Shown: piece by piece, positions 53,575 to 62,508 of the stretch | Layout of the letters: the number at the start of each line of letters is the position of its first letter | Numbering within the stretch: position 1 is the first letter of the stretch | Assembly: GCA_021604505.1 (NCBI GenBank) | Contig: BQJC01000001.1 | Coordinates: 1,509,501-1,573,500 of the forward strand | Reading direction: 5' to 3' | Origin: Nitrospinaceae bacterium | GTDB taxonomy: Bacteria > Nitrospinota > Nitrospinia > Nitrospinales > VA-1 | DNA: 64,000 nt | Notes under the pieces: model-generated | What the model was told of the DNA's origin: nothing | Databases searched by the model: none | What the model saw: the letters and a program-made list of their open reading frames with translations, nothing else | Made by a program: the position numbers and the translations under genes

Positions 53575-55613
53575 AAAACCGTGGGGTTTTTCTGCAATTC
53601 AACCAATACAAAATTCAGCGGGCGTTGGCGTCATTTTCCGAAACCGCCCGCATGGTATTTATGGTCATTCCCAGACTCCTGCATGTGAACCAGGAGGGTT
53701 TGCCGGGTTACCTGGGAGACGAAGTGCCTTGCGGAATTCATAATTATACGATCGACCCACAGACTCAGGTTTATACGGAGAAACTTTTTCCCAAGACCAT
53801 CAGCCGGCGTCCCAAAAACTTGAATCCGGTCATTCATTCTCTGTTACTGGTGGGAAGCGTGGGTTCCATTGCGCAGAATCAAAAGTCGGATCTGGACTAC
53901 ACTCTTTTGGTCGATAAATCCAGTCTCTCTGAAAACGACATTAAGGTTCTGAAAAAAAAGCTGAAGTTGATCGAACGGTGGGTGATGTTCGAGTTTGAAC
54001 TGGAAACCCACTTCTTCATCAACGATATTCAGGAAGTCAAAGACAATATCTTCGGAGAAAGTGACAGTGAGAGCACAGGTTCCGCCCTCGCGAAACTGCT
54101 CAAGGAGGAGATGTACCGGACCATGATTCTCGCCGCGGGAAAAATTCCGTTTTGGTGGATCGTGCCGGTGGAAACCGATGATGAAAACTATGAACGCCTG
54201 TTTCATGAAGTCCATGCAGGAAAGACCCTCCTCAATGGAGACGAGTTTATTGACATCGGCAATATCGCTGATATCTCCGATGGAGAATTTTTTGGCGGCT
54301 CTATCTGGACCCTGATCAAATCGTTCAAATCACCGTTCAAAACATTACTGAAGATGGGTCTGCTGGAGGATTATATGTTCAACAAGACCTCCTTCAATCT
54401 CCTTTGCCACCAGATCAAGGAAAAAGTGTTTTCCGGTGACTCCCCTCACCTGGCCGACCCTTACATCATGTTGTACGAACGTGTCGAAAGGTTTTTTCAA
54501 GGCTCAAAATCCGAAAAGGAAACCGATGCCCTGCGCATCGCTTTTTATATGAAAATAGGAGCCAAGGTCGACTCCAGCGAACCGGATGCAACCTTGGACG
54601 ATTCAAAAAAATCCATCCTGGCAGACAAGCTGACCGAATGGGAATGGCCCGACACCAAATTGAAGCATCTAAACGCCTACAATACCTGGCAAATGAACCA
54701 AAAGGTTGCCATGGGGAATCGCATCAATAAAATTCTCATGAATTCCTACGAGGCTATTTCGGAAAAGAACAAAACTCTGGACCCGGCGGAAACTTTGATA
54801 ACCAAAAAGGACACGCATCTATTGGGCCGCAAGCTATTCAGTTTCTACCGCAAGGCCCCAAACAAGGTCGAAAACCTGTATTCCCTTGTAGATGGGAACA
54901 CCGCGGAAGCCACCCTGACCTTCCTTCTGGATAAGAACAACTCCAGTAAAAACCCGGTCTGGTATCTGATCCGTGGAAAGTTCTCGACCGATATCTCCAG
55001 GGTGGGCCAGGAAAATATCATTAAGAAGGCGTCTTCTCTACAGTTTCTGATCGCCTTCACCGCTTTCAACCAATTGTTCCAAAATTCGACAGAGCTTTTC
55101 ATCCGCCCGGAAACGCTGTCGATAACAAAAACCAATCTGGAAACCACTCTGACTCAACTGGACACCTTTTTGGGTCCGGTGAGCATCAACGCCATTCACA
55201 ACAAAGATTTGATGTCGCCGGTACGCATCACCAGACTGTACATGATCCTCGACTTTGGAATTCCCGTTCCCAAAGAAATTCTTACAGGAAATATTAAACA
55301 GTGCAAAACCAATGCAGACTTGAAGCTATTCATCAACAAACGAATGGATAAGATTCAAAGTTTATCGACGATCTACCGCACCTCCTGGGGTGAGGTATTT
55401 TGCAAAACTTATTCAGGGCTTCACTCCTTACATCGCTGTATGGAAGAAATAAGCGGCCAGATCGTACCGGAAACCTTTGAAGACCGGGATTTCTTAAAAG
55501 TATTTATTCCCAGCCAGGAAAGCAAACCTCTGGAGATTCCCTGGTTGAACAAATACCTGATCCGGTCCATGAAAAATAAGAAACCCGCTGTCGCTCATCA
55601 AGAGGCTTGCTGA
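53535..55613 (+). CDS. cyaA: Class I adenylate cyclase-like protein
   Basis: A 692-residue protein matching the class I (enterobacterial CyaA) type, which makes cAMP from ATP in the cytoplasm. The nucleotidyltransferase motif is LLVGSVGSIAQNQKSDLDYT (Gly107-Ser108, then Asp119 and Asp121). Downstream class I hallmarks are WVMFEFELETHFFIND, LLKEEMYRTMILAAGKIPFW with WIVP, and DPYIMLYERVERFF. The C-terminal regulatory part is shorter than in E. coli CyaA (848 residues). It starts with ATG but without a visible ribosome-binding site. It lies between the MotB-like and MotA-like genes, an unexpected place for a cyclase. Both GAF-PilB proteins and Crp-type regulators could be readers of the product, but that is inference. 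Confidence 0.88.
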   Translation: MHDFLHDNSSKLLKNRGVFLQFNQYKIQRALASFSETARMVFMVIPRLLHVNQEGLPGYLGDEVPCGIHNYTIDPQTQVYTEKLFPKTISRRPKNLNPVIHSLLLVGSVGSIAQNQKSDLDYTLLVDKSSLSENDIKVLKKKLKLIERWVMFEFELETHFFINDIQEVKDNIFGESDSESTGSALAKLLKEEMYRTMILAAGKIPFWWIVPVETDDENYERLFHEVHAGKTLLNGDEFIDIGNIADISDGEFFGGSIWTLIKSFKSPFKTLLKMGLLEDYMFNKTSFNLLCHQIKEKVFSGDSPHLADPYIMLYERVERFFQGSKSEKETDALRIAFYMKIGAKVDSSEPDATLDDSKKSILADKLTEWEWPDTKLKHLNAYNTWQMNQKVAMGNRINKILMNSYEAISEKNKTLDPAETLITKKDTHLLGRKLFSFYRKAPNKVENLYSLVDGNTAEATLTFLLDKNNSSKNPVWYLIRGKFSTDISRVGQENIIKKASSLQFLIAFTAFNQLFQNSTELFIRPETLSITKTNLETTLTQLDTFLGPVSINAIHNKDLMSPVRITRLYMILDFGIPVPKEILTGNIKQCKTNADLKLFINKRMDKIQSLSTIYRTSWGEVFCKTYSGLHSLHRCMEEISGQIVPETFEDRDFLKVFIPSQESKPLEIPWLNKYLIRSMKNKKPAVAHQEAC

Positions 55614-55621
55614 CCAATATT

Positions 55622-56452
55622 ATGGCAAATCCAATCGCAAACGAAGCTGAGTTTTTAGACCCCATTCCGGGCCGGCCGCCGCAGGAAAGCGCCCAAATGG
55701 ACAAGGGAACCGTTCTGGGTGTTCTCTCAGGAGTCTTTTTAATCGTTCTCGCCATTCTGAACGGCGGCTCACCTGGGGTTTTTATCAATCTGAACAGCGC
55801 TCTCATCGTGTTGGGAGGAACGGCGGCCACCACCTTCATTGCTTTTTCATCCAAGAAAATTTTCATGATGGTTCCCGTGGTGATCAACGCTTTCAAGCCG
55901 GAGGTTTTTCAACCTTCGGATTACGTCGAAGAAATCATAGACCTTGCCTCCACTTACCGTTCCGGAGGGACGAAACGGCTGGAGTCGGAAGAACAGTTTT
56001 TGAAGAACCGCTTGATCAAAAGCGGTGTGTCGATGGTTGTGGATGGCTATAACTCCCGTGAGATTCAGGAAATCATGGACCGCGAACTTTCCTCCATGGT
56101 GGAAAGACACAACGCAGGGCAGAAAATCCTGCGGTTCATGGGAGTCCAGGCGCCGGTATTCGGAATGTGCGGAACCTTGATCGGCCTGATCCAGATGCTC
56201 ATCAATGTGAACAATCCGGCAACCATCGGGCCGTCCCTGGCGACCGCTTTGATCACCACGTTTTACGGGCTCATTCTGGCCAATCTGGTGATCACTCCGA
56301 TCGTGTCCAAACTGCACACGCGGACGGAAAGTGAAACCATGCTCTACCGGGCCATCAAAGTGGGCGTATTAGGAATCTATGAGCGCACCAATCCTAAAAA
56401 AATTCGCAAAAATATGAACGCATTATTACCTCCTGACCAGCAAAGGGATTAA
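55622..56452 (+). CDS. MotA/TolQ/ExbB-type proton-channel protein
   Basis: A 276-residue protein of the MotA type. I chose ATG 55622 over the TTG at 55607, which would overlap the cyclase gene. Four membrane helices are visible: GTVLGVLSGVFLIVLAILN, FINLNSALIVLGGTAATTFI, a third in MGVQAPVFGMCGTLIGLIQM and a fourth in ATALITTFYGLILANLVITP. Prolines in the last two helices sit where MotA Pro173 and Pro222 lie. The cytoplasmic loop between helices 2 and 3 is rich in Glu/Arg. It would form the channel with the MotB-like protein. The 3-bp gap to the pentapeptide gene indicates one operon. Confidence 0.92.
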   Translation: MANPIANEAEFLDPIPGRPPQESAQMDKGTVLGVLSGVFLIVLAILNGGSPGVFINLNSALIVLGGTAATTFIAFSSKKIFMMVPVVINAFKPEVFQPSDYVEEIIDLASTYRSGGTKRLESEEQFLKNRLIKSGVSMVVDGYNSREIQEIMDRELSSMVERHNAGQKILRFMGVQAPVFGMCGTLIGLIQMLINVNNPATIGPSLATALITTFYGLILANLVITPIVSKLHTRTESETMLYRAIKVGVLGIYERTNPKKIRKNMNALLPPDQQRD

Positions 56453-56455
56453 CCC

Positions 56456-57307
56456 ATGTCCAACGTCAACGAATTTCTTTCGGCAATCGGTTCGAGTAAG
56501 GACCAACAGGGAGCCAACTTCAGTTCCTATCAACTCAAGGGAGTCGGCCTGAACGGACTGAATTTCGAAAATTCAATTTTCGACGGTACCGACTTCGAAG
56601 GAGCCGAAATCATCGAGGTCAAATTTTCCAACTCACGGCTCAACAACGTCTCGTTTCAAAAAGCAAAAATAAAGAACACGGACTTTTCCGGAGCCCAGCT
56701 TCAGGGCGTGAATTTCCAGAAGGCCCTGCTGATCAACTGCAATTTCAATAACGCTTCCCTTGAAAACGGTGCATTGGACTCGGCAACCCTGGAAGGCTGT
56801 GATTTGAGGGGAAGTAACCTCAGCCATGTCAACCTGTCTTCAGCGAAATTGAACAAATGCGACCTGTCTTTCGCAAGGTTGATGTACGGATACCTGTGGA
56901 AAGTTGAAATCCACGACTCGCAATTGAATGGCATCAACCTCAGGGGATCGGATTTGAGTTTTTGTAAAATTGAGGGAACGGATTTTCGCGGCTCCGTATT
57001 AAAATACACCGACCTCAACTCCTGCACCTTCGACAAAGTCAACTTGAGCAACGCCAACCTGATGGGGGCGGAAATGAAGGACGCTCATTGTCAGAAAATT
57101 ACCATCAAAGAAGCCAATCTGGAAGGGGTCGATCTGACGTACGCCAACCTGGAAGGTTCCGATTTGGAGAACGCATTTCTTCTGGAAGCCAATCTGCACG
57201 GCGCCAACTTGTCAAACGCCAACCTCAAGGACGCCTACGTTGTCGATGCCAACATCGCCAAGGCCAACACCCAGGGAGCCAACCTGGAAAACACCATTTT
57301 GCAATGA
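56456..57307 (+). CDS. Pentapeptide-repeat protein
   Basis: A 283-residue protein composed of about forty A(D/N)LxX-type pentapeptides forming a right-handed quadrilateral beta helix. Clear runs are GANLSNANLKDAYVVDANIA and NLEGVDLTYANLEGSDLENA. The first 20 residues form a short non-repeat cap. There is no signal peptide. AGGG lies upstream of the ATG. It follows the MotA-like gene by 3 bp. Some family members mimic DNA and protect gyrase, others are scaffolds; here a role with the membrane channel or cyclase is only inferred from position. Confidence 0.9.
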   Translation: MSNVNEFLSAIGSSKDQQGANFSSYQLKGVGLNGLNFENSIFDGTDFEGAEIIEVKFSNSRLNNVSFQKAKIKNTDFSGAQLQGVNFQKALLINCNFNNASLENGALDSATLEGCDLRGSNLSHVNLSSAKLNKCDLSFARLMYGYLWKVEIHDSQLNGINLRGSDLSFCKIEGTDFRGSVLKYTDLNSCTFDKVNLSNANLMGAEMKDAHCQKITIKEANLEGVDLTYANLEGSDLENAFLLEANLHGANLSNANLKDAYVVDANIAKANTQGANLENTILQ

Positions 57308-57401
57308 CCTTCTGCTTGAAGAATGTCCTTTCCCAAAGTTTGCATCCGGCCTAAAATGAGGGTAGTTAAAAAAACCTGACCCGCCCTGACCGGGACAGCC
57401 G

Positions 57402-57752
57402 ATGGCCACCTTCATTCTCATCCTGCATTTACTCGTCATACTTTTCTTCATCGTGGGGTTTCCCATTGGCCTGAAGGTGAATCACCGCGGGTTCCGGATT
57501 TTTCACAGCGCCGCCCTTGCCATTGTGACCCTGCTCATGGTGCTCGGCATCCCCTGCCCTCTCACAACCCTGGAGGAAGCCATGCGCGATTCATCCTATG
57601 CGGGATCGTTCATCGCTTCCTGGCTCAACCGCATCATTTATCTTGAGTGGTTCGATCCCGTCCACGTCCTGATACTGGATCTTTGTTTCGCCGCATTGGT
57701 GTTTTCGTCTTTTATCTGGCATCCCGTGAAAAAAACACCTAAGACTCAGTAG
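57402..57752 (+). CDS. DUF2784 membrane protein
   Basis: A 116-residue integral membrane protein with three to four helices. Family features are an early HLLVILFFIVGFPIG helix, GIPCPLTTLEEAMR and SYAGSFIASWLNRIIYLEW. The C-terminal helix ends in a short basic tail. The function of DUF2784 is unknown. Its stop overlaps the end of the convergent SUMF1-like gene by 14 bp, so each transcript covers the tail of the other. Confidence 0.85.
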   Translation: MATFILILHLLVILFFIVGFPIGLKVNHRGFRIFHSAALAIVTLLMVLGIPCPLTTLEEAMRDSSYAGSFIASWLNRIIYLEWFDPVHVLILDLCFAALVFSSFIWHPVKKTPKTQ

Positions 57753-58587
57753 CCGAAGCCACACAGCGGAAACCGACATTTTCGAAATATTCATCCGGCG
57801 GCACTTCCGTCCGGTTGAACGCATAACGGTAGGCATCGAGAAAATAATGACCGGCTTTTTGGAAACCGTTGCCCCGCAGAACTTTCATTTTTTTCCCAAA
57901 ACGCGGATCTTTGTGAGTGTTCCCCGGGTACGCCTCGTACCAGTCCAGCGTCCACTCCATCACGTTGCCCGCCATGCCATAAACCTGATAGGGGCTGACA
58001 TCCTCCGGTTTGCTGCCCACGGGAACGGTGGTTTTCTCCCCCTCGATGCCGACATTGGCCTTGCCCTTCACATACTCGTTGCCCCAGGGAAAAGAGAGCC
58101 CGTCCGGGCCACGAGCGGCTTTCTCCCACTGCTCTTCACTGGGCAGACGCTTGCCCGCCCACAGGCAATAAGCCAGCGCTTCCTGCCAGATGACATTATT
58201 CACCGGGTGATCTCCCTTACCCTCCAGATAGGTCCCATCCACCCAGTGAGCCGGAAAATCCGGATATTTGATGTCGTCCATGTACACCTTGTACTCGGCA
58301 TTGGTCACTTCATAACGGTCGATGTAATAGGCATCCAGATGAACTTTTCTCTCCGGATGCTGATCCTGGTATAGAGGTTTCACCGTGCCGATTTTCTGCT
58401 GCGTGTTTTCAGGGTCGGTTTTATCCGTCCCCATGATGAATTCCCCGGCAGGAATCAGAACCATTTCCTTTTCAGCGACCGGGGAGATTTCCGCAGGCTT
58501 TAATTCCTCTCCCGAATCACCGCATCCCGGCAGGAAAATCAAAAGACAGATTGAAAGTGTTATTATATATTTCTCAAGATCAGGCAT
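57739..58587 (-). CDS. SUMF1/FGE-fold lipoprotein without the catalytic cysteines
   Basis: A 282-residue lipoprotein: hydrophobic N-terminus with lipobox LPGC (Cys22), Pro/Glu linker, then a formylglycine-generating-enzyme-fold domain (about 40-280). Domain markers are MVLIPAGEFIMGTD, IDRYEVTNAEYKVYM, HPVNNVIWQEALAYCLWAGK, RLPSEEQWEKAARGP, GNVMEWTLDWYEAYPG, VLRGNGF and ENVGFRCV. Between RGNGF and the YRYAFN segment, active enzymes carry the redox cysteines; none is present here. So it is probably a binding or structural member rather than a sulfatase activator. Convergent with the DUF2784 gene. Confidence 0.9.
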   Translation of the reverse strand: MPDLEKYIITLSICLLIFLPGCGDSGEELKPAEISPVAEKEMVLIPAGEFIMGTDKTDPENTQQKIGTVKPLYQDQHPERKVHLDAYYIDRYEVTNAEYKVYMDDIKYPDFPAHWVDGTYLEGKGDHPVNNVIWQEALAYCLWAGKRLPSEEQWEKAARGPDGLSFPWGNEYVKGKANVGIEGEKTTVPVGSKPEDVSPYQVYGMAGNVMEWTLDWYEAYPGNTHKDPRFGKKMKVLRGNGFQKAGHYFLDAYRYAFNRTEVPPDEYFENVGFRCVASATES

Positions 58588-58641
58588 TTTTGCAACCCAT
58601 GTGATTTTTATATGTAACTACCAGGCCAACCCTATCACTAT

Positions 58642-59802
58642 ATGAAAAGATTGCCGTTTCTCCTAATACTTTCGATACTTGCGGGGTTTCTCCCGGCTCC
58701 GGCAGACGCCTTTGAAAAACGCCTGGCCGCCAAAACCATCGGCAAGGCTTATTCGCATATTCTTAGAACCGATGAGTTTTCCCTGAACACCCGCAACGTG
58801 AAGGTTCTCACAGCACAGGGGAAAACCCTGTGGATCGGCACCGCCAACGGAGTCCTCAAATACGACACCACCACCGCCAACCAATACGAAATTTTTGACA
58901 ACAAAAACGGACTGTTGAGCAACGGAATTTTCGGCATCGTCATCGACGGCAACAAAAACCCATGGGTCGCGACCTATGGCGGCGGCCTCAGCCATTTCGA
59001 CGGCAAGCAATGGATCAACATCAACACGCCACACGGACTGTGCGATTCGTTCGTCTACGATCTGGAGTCTCAATCCGGAAACACCCTGTGGATCGCCACC
59101 TGGAGCGGCGCGAATCGAGTCCGTGGTGATTTGTGGGATCGAAAGTCATGGGAAAGTTTCACTAGGGAAAACACAAACGGCGGATTGATCGACGACTGGG
59201 TCTACGCCATAGAAGTGGGCGAAGACGGACGCGTGTGGTTCGGCACCGAATCCGGCATCTCCATGTACGACGGATCAAAATGGAAAGCCTGGAACCATGA
59301 AAACGGCCTCGGCGCGGAACTCAAGCATGTGAAAAACGACAACCAGGGGGCCATGTCGCAATTCGCAGGAACCCATCACAACCAGCACGCCGCCGACCTG
59401 CCCAATGTCGCAAGCGCCGACTATAGGCCCAACTACGTCGTCTCCATGTTGCTCGATCAAAAAGGACGGCTGTGGATCGGGACCTGGGGTGGAGGCTTGA
59501 GCGTGTTCGACACCCGCACGGAAAATTTCCGCAACTTCACCGTACAGGACGGACTGCCGGGAAACTACATCTTGTCTATCGAGGAAGGGCCTTATGGCAA
59601 CCTGTGGATCGGCTCCAACGGCGGCTTGAGCCGCTTCAATGGGATGACGTTCGTGAACTATTCGGAACTGAACGGCATGATCGGATCGTACGTCTTCAGC
59701 ATCGCTTTCAGTGAAGATCACTCCTTGTGGATGGGAAGCCATCGCGGCATGAACCGCTTCAAATTCGATCCCCAGTCGCGGGAGTTGATTAAGGTAGATT
59801 GA
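58642..59802 (+). CDS. Secreted propeller protein of the two-component-regulator type (Reg_prop)
   Basis: A 386-residue protein with a signal peptide (ending near PADAFE). Seven repeats follow with the pattern LWIGTxxGhxxFDGxxW: LWIGTANGVLKYD, WVATYGGGLSHFDG, LWIATWSGANRVR, VWFGTESGISMYDG, LWIGTWGGGLSVFD, LWIGSNGGLSRFNG and LWMGSHRGMNRFK. Such repeats normally form the periplasmic sensor propeller of hybrid two-component proteins. Here no membrane helix, kinase or output domain follows, so only the sensor-like part is encoded. It may bind a ligand or partner in the periplasm. Confidence 0.88.
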   Translation: MKRLPFLLILSILAGFLPAPADAFEKRLAAKTIGKAYSHILRTDEFSLNTRNVKVLTAQGKTLWIGTANGVLKYDTTTANQYEIFDNKNGLLSNGIFGIVIDGNKNPWVATYGGGLSHFDGKQWININTPHGLCDSFVYDLESQSGNTLWIATWSGANRVRGDLWDRKSWESFTRENTNGGLIDDWVYAIEVGEDGRVWFGTESGISMYDGSKWKAWNHENGLGAELKHVKNDNQGAMSQFAGTHHNQHAADLPNVASADYRPNYVVSMLLDQKGRLWIGTWGGGLSVFDTRTENFRNFTVQDGLPGNYILSIEEGPYGNLWIGSNGGLSRFNGMTFVNYSELNGMIGSYVFSIAFSEDHSLWMGSHRGMNRFKFDPQSRELIKVD

Positions 59803-59813
59803 AAAAAAACTGA

Positions 59814-59886
59814 AAATCCCCCTGCCCCCCCTTTATAAAGGGGGAAAATCATGCTCCCCCTTCTGTGAAGGGGGCTGGGGGGATTT
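59814..59886. repeat. Compound palindromic repeat (AAATCCCCC...GGGGGGATTT)
   Basis: The outer arms AAATCCCCC and GGGGGGATTT enclose two further C-run/G-run hairpins. It is the same kind of element as 41262-41304. It lies right after the propeller gene and could act as its terminator. Confidence 0.7.
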
Positions 59887-59947
59887 GATTTCACCGCAAA
59901 GACGCAAAGGACGCAGAGGAAAGATAAGGTATTTATTGGCATCCAAT

Positions 59948-59961
59948 CTGACAGACAGTGT
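59948..59961 (+). repeat. Possible remnant of the two-hairpin repeat (copy D)
   Basis: CTGACAGACAGTGT matches the start of copies A-C, in the orientation of copy A, but the rest has decayed. It lies at one edge of the AT-rich segment whose other edge carries copy C. Confidence 0.3.
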
Positions 59962-60019
59962 AAAAGGTTCTCGGACCTTGAAAAACCGCTATCTGCAAAA
60001 GCAGACGGTGACGCTAATA

Positions 60020-60544
60020 TCAAAAGCCGCCGATTACTGCGGCCTGACTAGCAAAATATTCGCCGTATGCTCCACGTCCCTCAAAATGTGTTGGATAAAG
60101 TCCCTCCGGCAACAATTCACGGGTGCGAAGTCGAAACGTTTCCCTTCGAGCATCCCATGTTGGGATATCTTCGCCGAGTAGCCACGGCGAAATCCCCGCT
60201 ATAATACCTATAACAAATAGGGATTCGACATCATTTTGAATATTTGCCGCGAACGTTTCGTATACGTTGTGAAACAGGGAATCCAATATTAATAATGGAG
60301 AAAGATCTTCATCCAATCCGGTTATATGTGAAGGCTCAAGGTTGCAGTACCAGGAAAGATAAAGTAGATGCAGACGAAGTTCTCTATCACGATTGCCCGA
60401 TCGCCATTCTTTTATAGCCAGAAGAAGTGCATTTCCAAGCGTCGGTTCCCCGTCGGGCCCGATGTGACGGTTTTCAAGTTGTAATATCGCGTCTGGCAGA
60501 CTCAATCCATGCCTGTGGAACAGCTGATTCTGGTTTTGAAGCAA
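60020..60544 (-). CDS. Hypothetical protein
   Basis: A 174-residue protein I do not recognise. It is predicted soluble and helical, with the segment RDRELRLHLLYLSWYCNLEP and later LFVIGIIAGISPWLLGEDIP. The C-terminal part RTRELLPEGLYPTHFEGRGAYGEYF is rich in glycine and aromatics. No signal peptide. It lies between a palindromic repeat and a 426-bp AT-rich gap, in a stretch that looks acquired. The start ATG (60544) lacks a clear ribosome-binding site; overlapping ORFs on both strands are less convincing. Confidence 0.5.
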   Translation of the reverse strand: MLQNQNQLFHRHGLSLPDAILQLENRHIGPDGEPTLGNALLLAIKEWRSGNRDRELRLHLLYLSWYCNLEPSHITGLDEDLSPLLILDSLFHNVYETFAANIQNDVESLFVIGIIAGISPWLLGEDIPTWDARRETFRLRTRELLPEGLYPTHFEGRGAYGEYFASQAAVIGGF

Positions 60545-60970
60545 TATTTGATAGACAAAATTGGCATAGGATAATTGTGTATGAATTTTTCGAAATATTT
60601 AACGTCCGCTTTTCCATACCAACTATTATCACACTGGCGACTATGTTTAGATAACCCCTCGGTACTCGGTACGTAGTATTATGAATCAATGCAACCGTAA
60701 TAATTCTTCTGAAAATTCGTATTTCTATAAATTACTCATACCGTAAACATATAAATTAAAAAATATATTTTTATTGTGAATAATTTTTATGTATTCTGCC
60801 TCTTCACTAACAATGCGGGATAGAAAGATTGTCGAACAGAATTATACGCGACCTGCTGCTTTGAAGAACAAGGTTATAAGGTTCTTCGTAGAACTTATCT
60901 TAACCGGGAAATCCTGACTCTTCTTTACTGCAAATCTTCGCCTGTAAACGCTTTTCTCATCTACTCCAGC
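60545..60970. other. AT-rich intergenic stretch without a recognisable gene
   Basis: No protein or RNA gene can be supported. A hairpin with arms GGTTA/TAACC and GTTCT/AGAAC around TCGT lies at 60872-60905, about 65 bp beyond the mechanosensitive-channel stop. It has no T-run on either strand. The middle (60700-60800) is strongly AT-rich. Confidence 0.5.
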
Positions 60971-62254
60971 TCAAGCATTTCCGTTCTTCTCTACTAGCGA
61001 TCTAACATCATTTCCCGTCGGTGCTTCATGGGCGCGAAGCCCGAATTCTGGCAACACAGAAAATATGTGGTCAAAAATGTCCGACTGTATGTCTTCATAT
61101 TCATTCCATTCTGTCGTCTTGGTAAAGGCGTAGATTTGGATTGGAAGACCTTCGTTGGTCGGGTCGAGTTGCCGAACCATCAGTGTCAAGCCTTGATGTA
61201 TATCTGGATGCGCTTTCAAATAGGAAACTAGATATGCTCTAAATGTTCCGACGTTTGTCAATCTGCGGCCATTTATTTGAATGGACATATCCATCGGGGG
61301 TTTTTTGTTTGCGTGTTCGATTGCCTTTATCTTTTCTTCCAGGTAAATGTCCAGCAGATGAGCTTTTTTAAGTCGCTGAAGTAACTCTTTATCCAAAAAC
61401 CGGATACTGGCGGTTTCTATCAGAACGCTTCGTTTGATCCGGCGCCCGCCTGCCTCCGACATACCACGCCAATTCTTAAACGAATCAGAGATCAGCGCAT
61501 AGGTCGGTATTGTGGTGATCGTTTTATCCCAATTCTGAACCTTGACAGTTGTTAAAGCGATATCGATGACGTCGCCATCGGCGCCGTACTTTGGCATTTC
61601 CAACCAGTCGCCAATAGACAACATTTCATTCGCGGATAACTGGATACCTGCTACCAACCCGAGAATGGGGTCTTTGAATACCAACAGCAAGACCGCTGAC
61701 AATGCACCTAAACCACTAAACAGAATAAGTGGCGACTTATCCATCAAAAATGAAATAGCCAATAAACCAATAAGAACGCTGGAAATCAATTTGACCGTTT
61801 GAATCAGCCCGCGTATTGGAAAATGCATGGGACCCGGACGCTGATACATCAAAGTTTGGAAGACATTGAGCAAAGAAAAAAATGCGAGGAGACCGAATAG
61901 AAGAATCCATTGATTGCTCGCGGTTTTAATTAGCCGTAGCAAAGATGATGACTCATCGAGCCAAAGACCTGCTTGATCATGAACTACCACGCCCTGGAGC
62001 ACATACGATAGTCGTCGAAATAAATAATGTGCCAATAGGACGCGGTGCCAGCGTTGCCCTCGTTTGCTGACAAGGAGCACCAGCCGGCTACGCAAAAATT
62101 TGTGCAGAAAGAAGTGCAAGGCAATAGCAAAAAGGACGACCCACAACACCACGAGACCACCAAATACGATTTCGGAAATACCGGGAACATGAAGCTCAAG
62201 CCACGACATTAGAAATTGTTTGAACTCGCTGCGTCGGGTATCCAAGTTACTCAT
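60971..62254 (-). CDS. MscS-family mechanosensitive channel, YbdG-like
   Basis: A 427-residue membrane protein. Several N-terminal helices (about 25-185) are followed by the MscS pore and beta domain: LGALSAVLLLVFKDPILGLVAG, LSANEMLSIGDWLEMP, GDVIDIALTTVKVQNWDKT and TIPTYALISDSFKNWRGMSE. This last pair is highly typical of the YbdG/MscM group. The C-terminal cytoplasmic vestibule follows. Such channels release solutes on osmotic downshift. The start overlaps the stop of a small upstream ORF (TAATG), so the two are translationally coupled. It lies in an AT-rich segment bounded by two-hairpin repeat sequences. Confidence 0.93.
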   Translation of the reverse strand: MSNLDTRRSEFKQFLMSWLELHVPGISEIVFGGLVVLWVVLFAIALHFFLHKFLRSRLVLLVSKRGQRWHRVLLAHYLFRRLSYVLQGVVVHDQAGLWLDESSSLLRLIKTASNQWILLFGLLAFFSLLNVFQTLMYQRPGPMHFPIRGLIQTVKLISSVLIGLLAISFLMDKSPLILFSGLGALSAVLLLVFKDPILGLVAGIQLSANEMLSIGDWLEMPKYGADGDVIDIALTTVKVQNWDKTITTIPTYALISDSFKNWRGMSEAGGRRIKRSVLIETASIRFLDKELLQRLKKAHLLDIYLEEKIKAIEHANKKPPMDMSIQINGRRLTNVGTFRAYLVSYLKAHPDIHQGLTLMVRQLDPTNEGLPIQIYAFTKTTEWNEYEDIQSDIFDHIFSVLPEFGLRAHEAPTGNDVRSLVEKNGNA

Positions 62255-62508
62255 TACAGACGCCGTGCCGTGAGGGTCGAACCGTTCGCTGTGATCAGTA
62301 TCAGTGCGCCAGTTCTGTTGATTTTGTAGCGCTTCACGATAGGTTGTAGGTCGGGCAGGCTCCGCTCCTGAACCTTTGAAGGGTTGTTATTTTCTGAGGC
62401 ATCGATCAACTCTCGATCCATTTTATTTATTGGAATAGCAAGGTCAGCCAGCCCAAAAATACCTACGATTACGACCCTACTCACCAGGATTGTTCTTACT
62501 GTTTTCAT
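62254..62508 (-). CDS. Small protein coupled to the mechanosensitive channel gene
   Basis: An 84-residue product with a basic, hydrophobic N-terminus (MKTVRTILVSRVVIVGIFGL) that may be a signal peptide or membrane anchor. A polar, charged tail follows. Its stop overlaps the channel start as TAATG. I recognise no family. Translational coupling supports it, but composition is unremarkable and a chance ORF cannot be excluded. Confidence 0.45.
   Translation of the reverse strand: MKTVRTILVSRVVIVGIFGLADLAIPINKMDRELIDASENNNPSKVQERSLPDLQPIVKRYKINRTGALILITANGSTLTARRL

Noticed and set aside
52072-56452. Zorya-type phage-defence system
   Set aside because: Only the MotA/MotB pair matches. There is no ZorC, ZorD helicase or ZorE nuclease, and the MotA-like protein lacks the long ZorA tail.
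60872-60905. Hairpin downstream of the mechanosensitive channel as a terminator
   Set aside because: No T-run follows on either strand, so it was kept only as a note in the intergenic entry.
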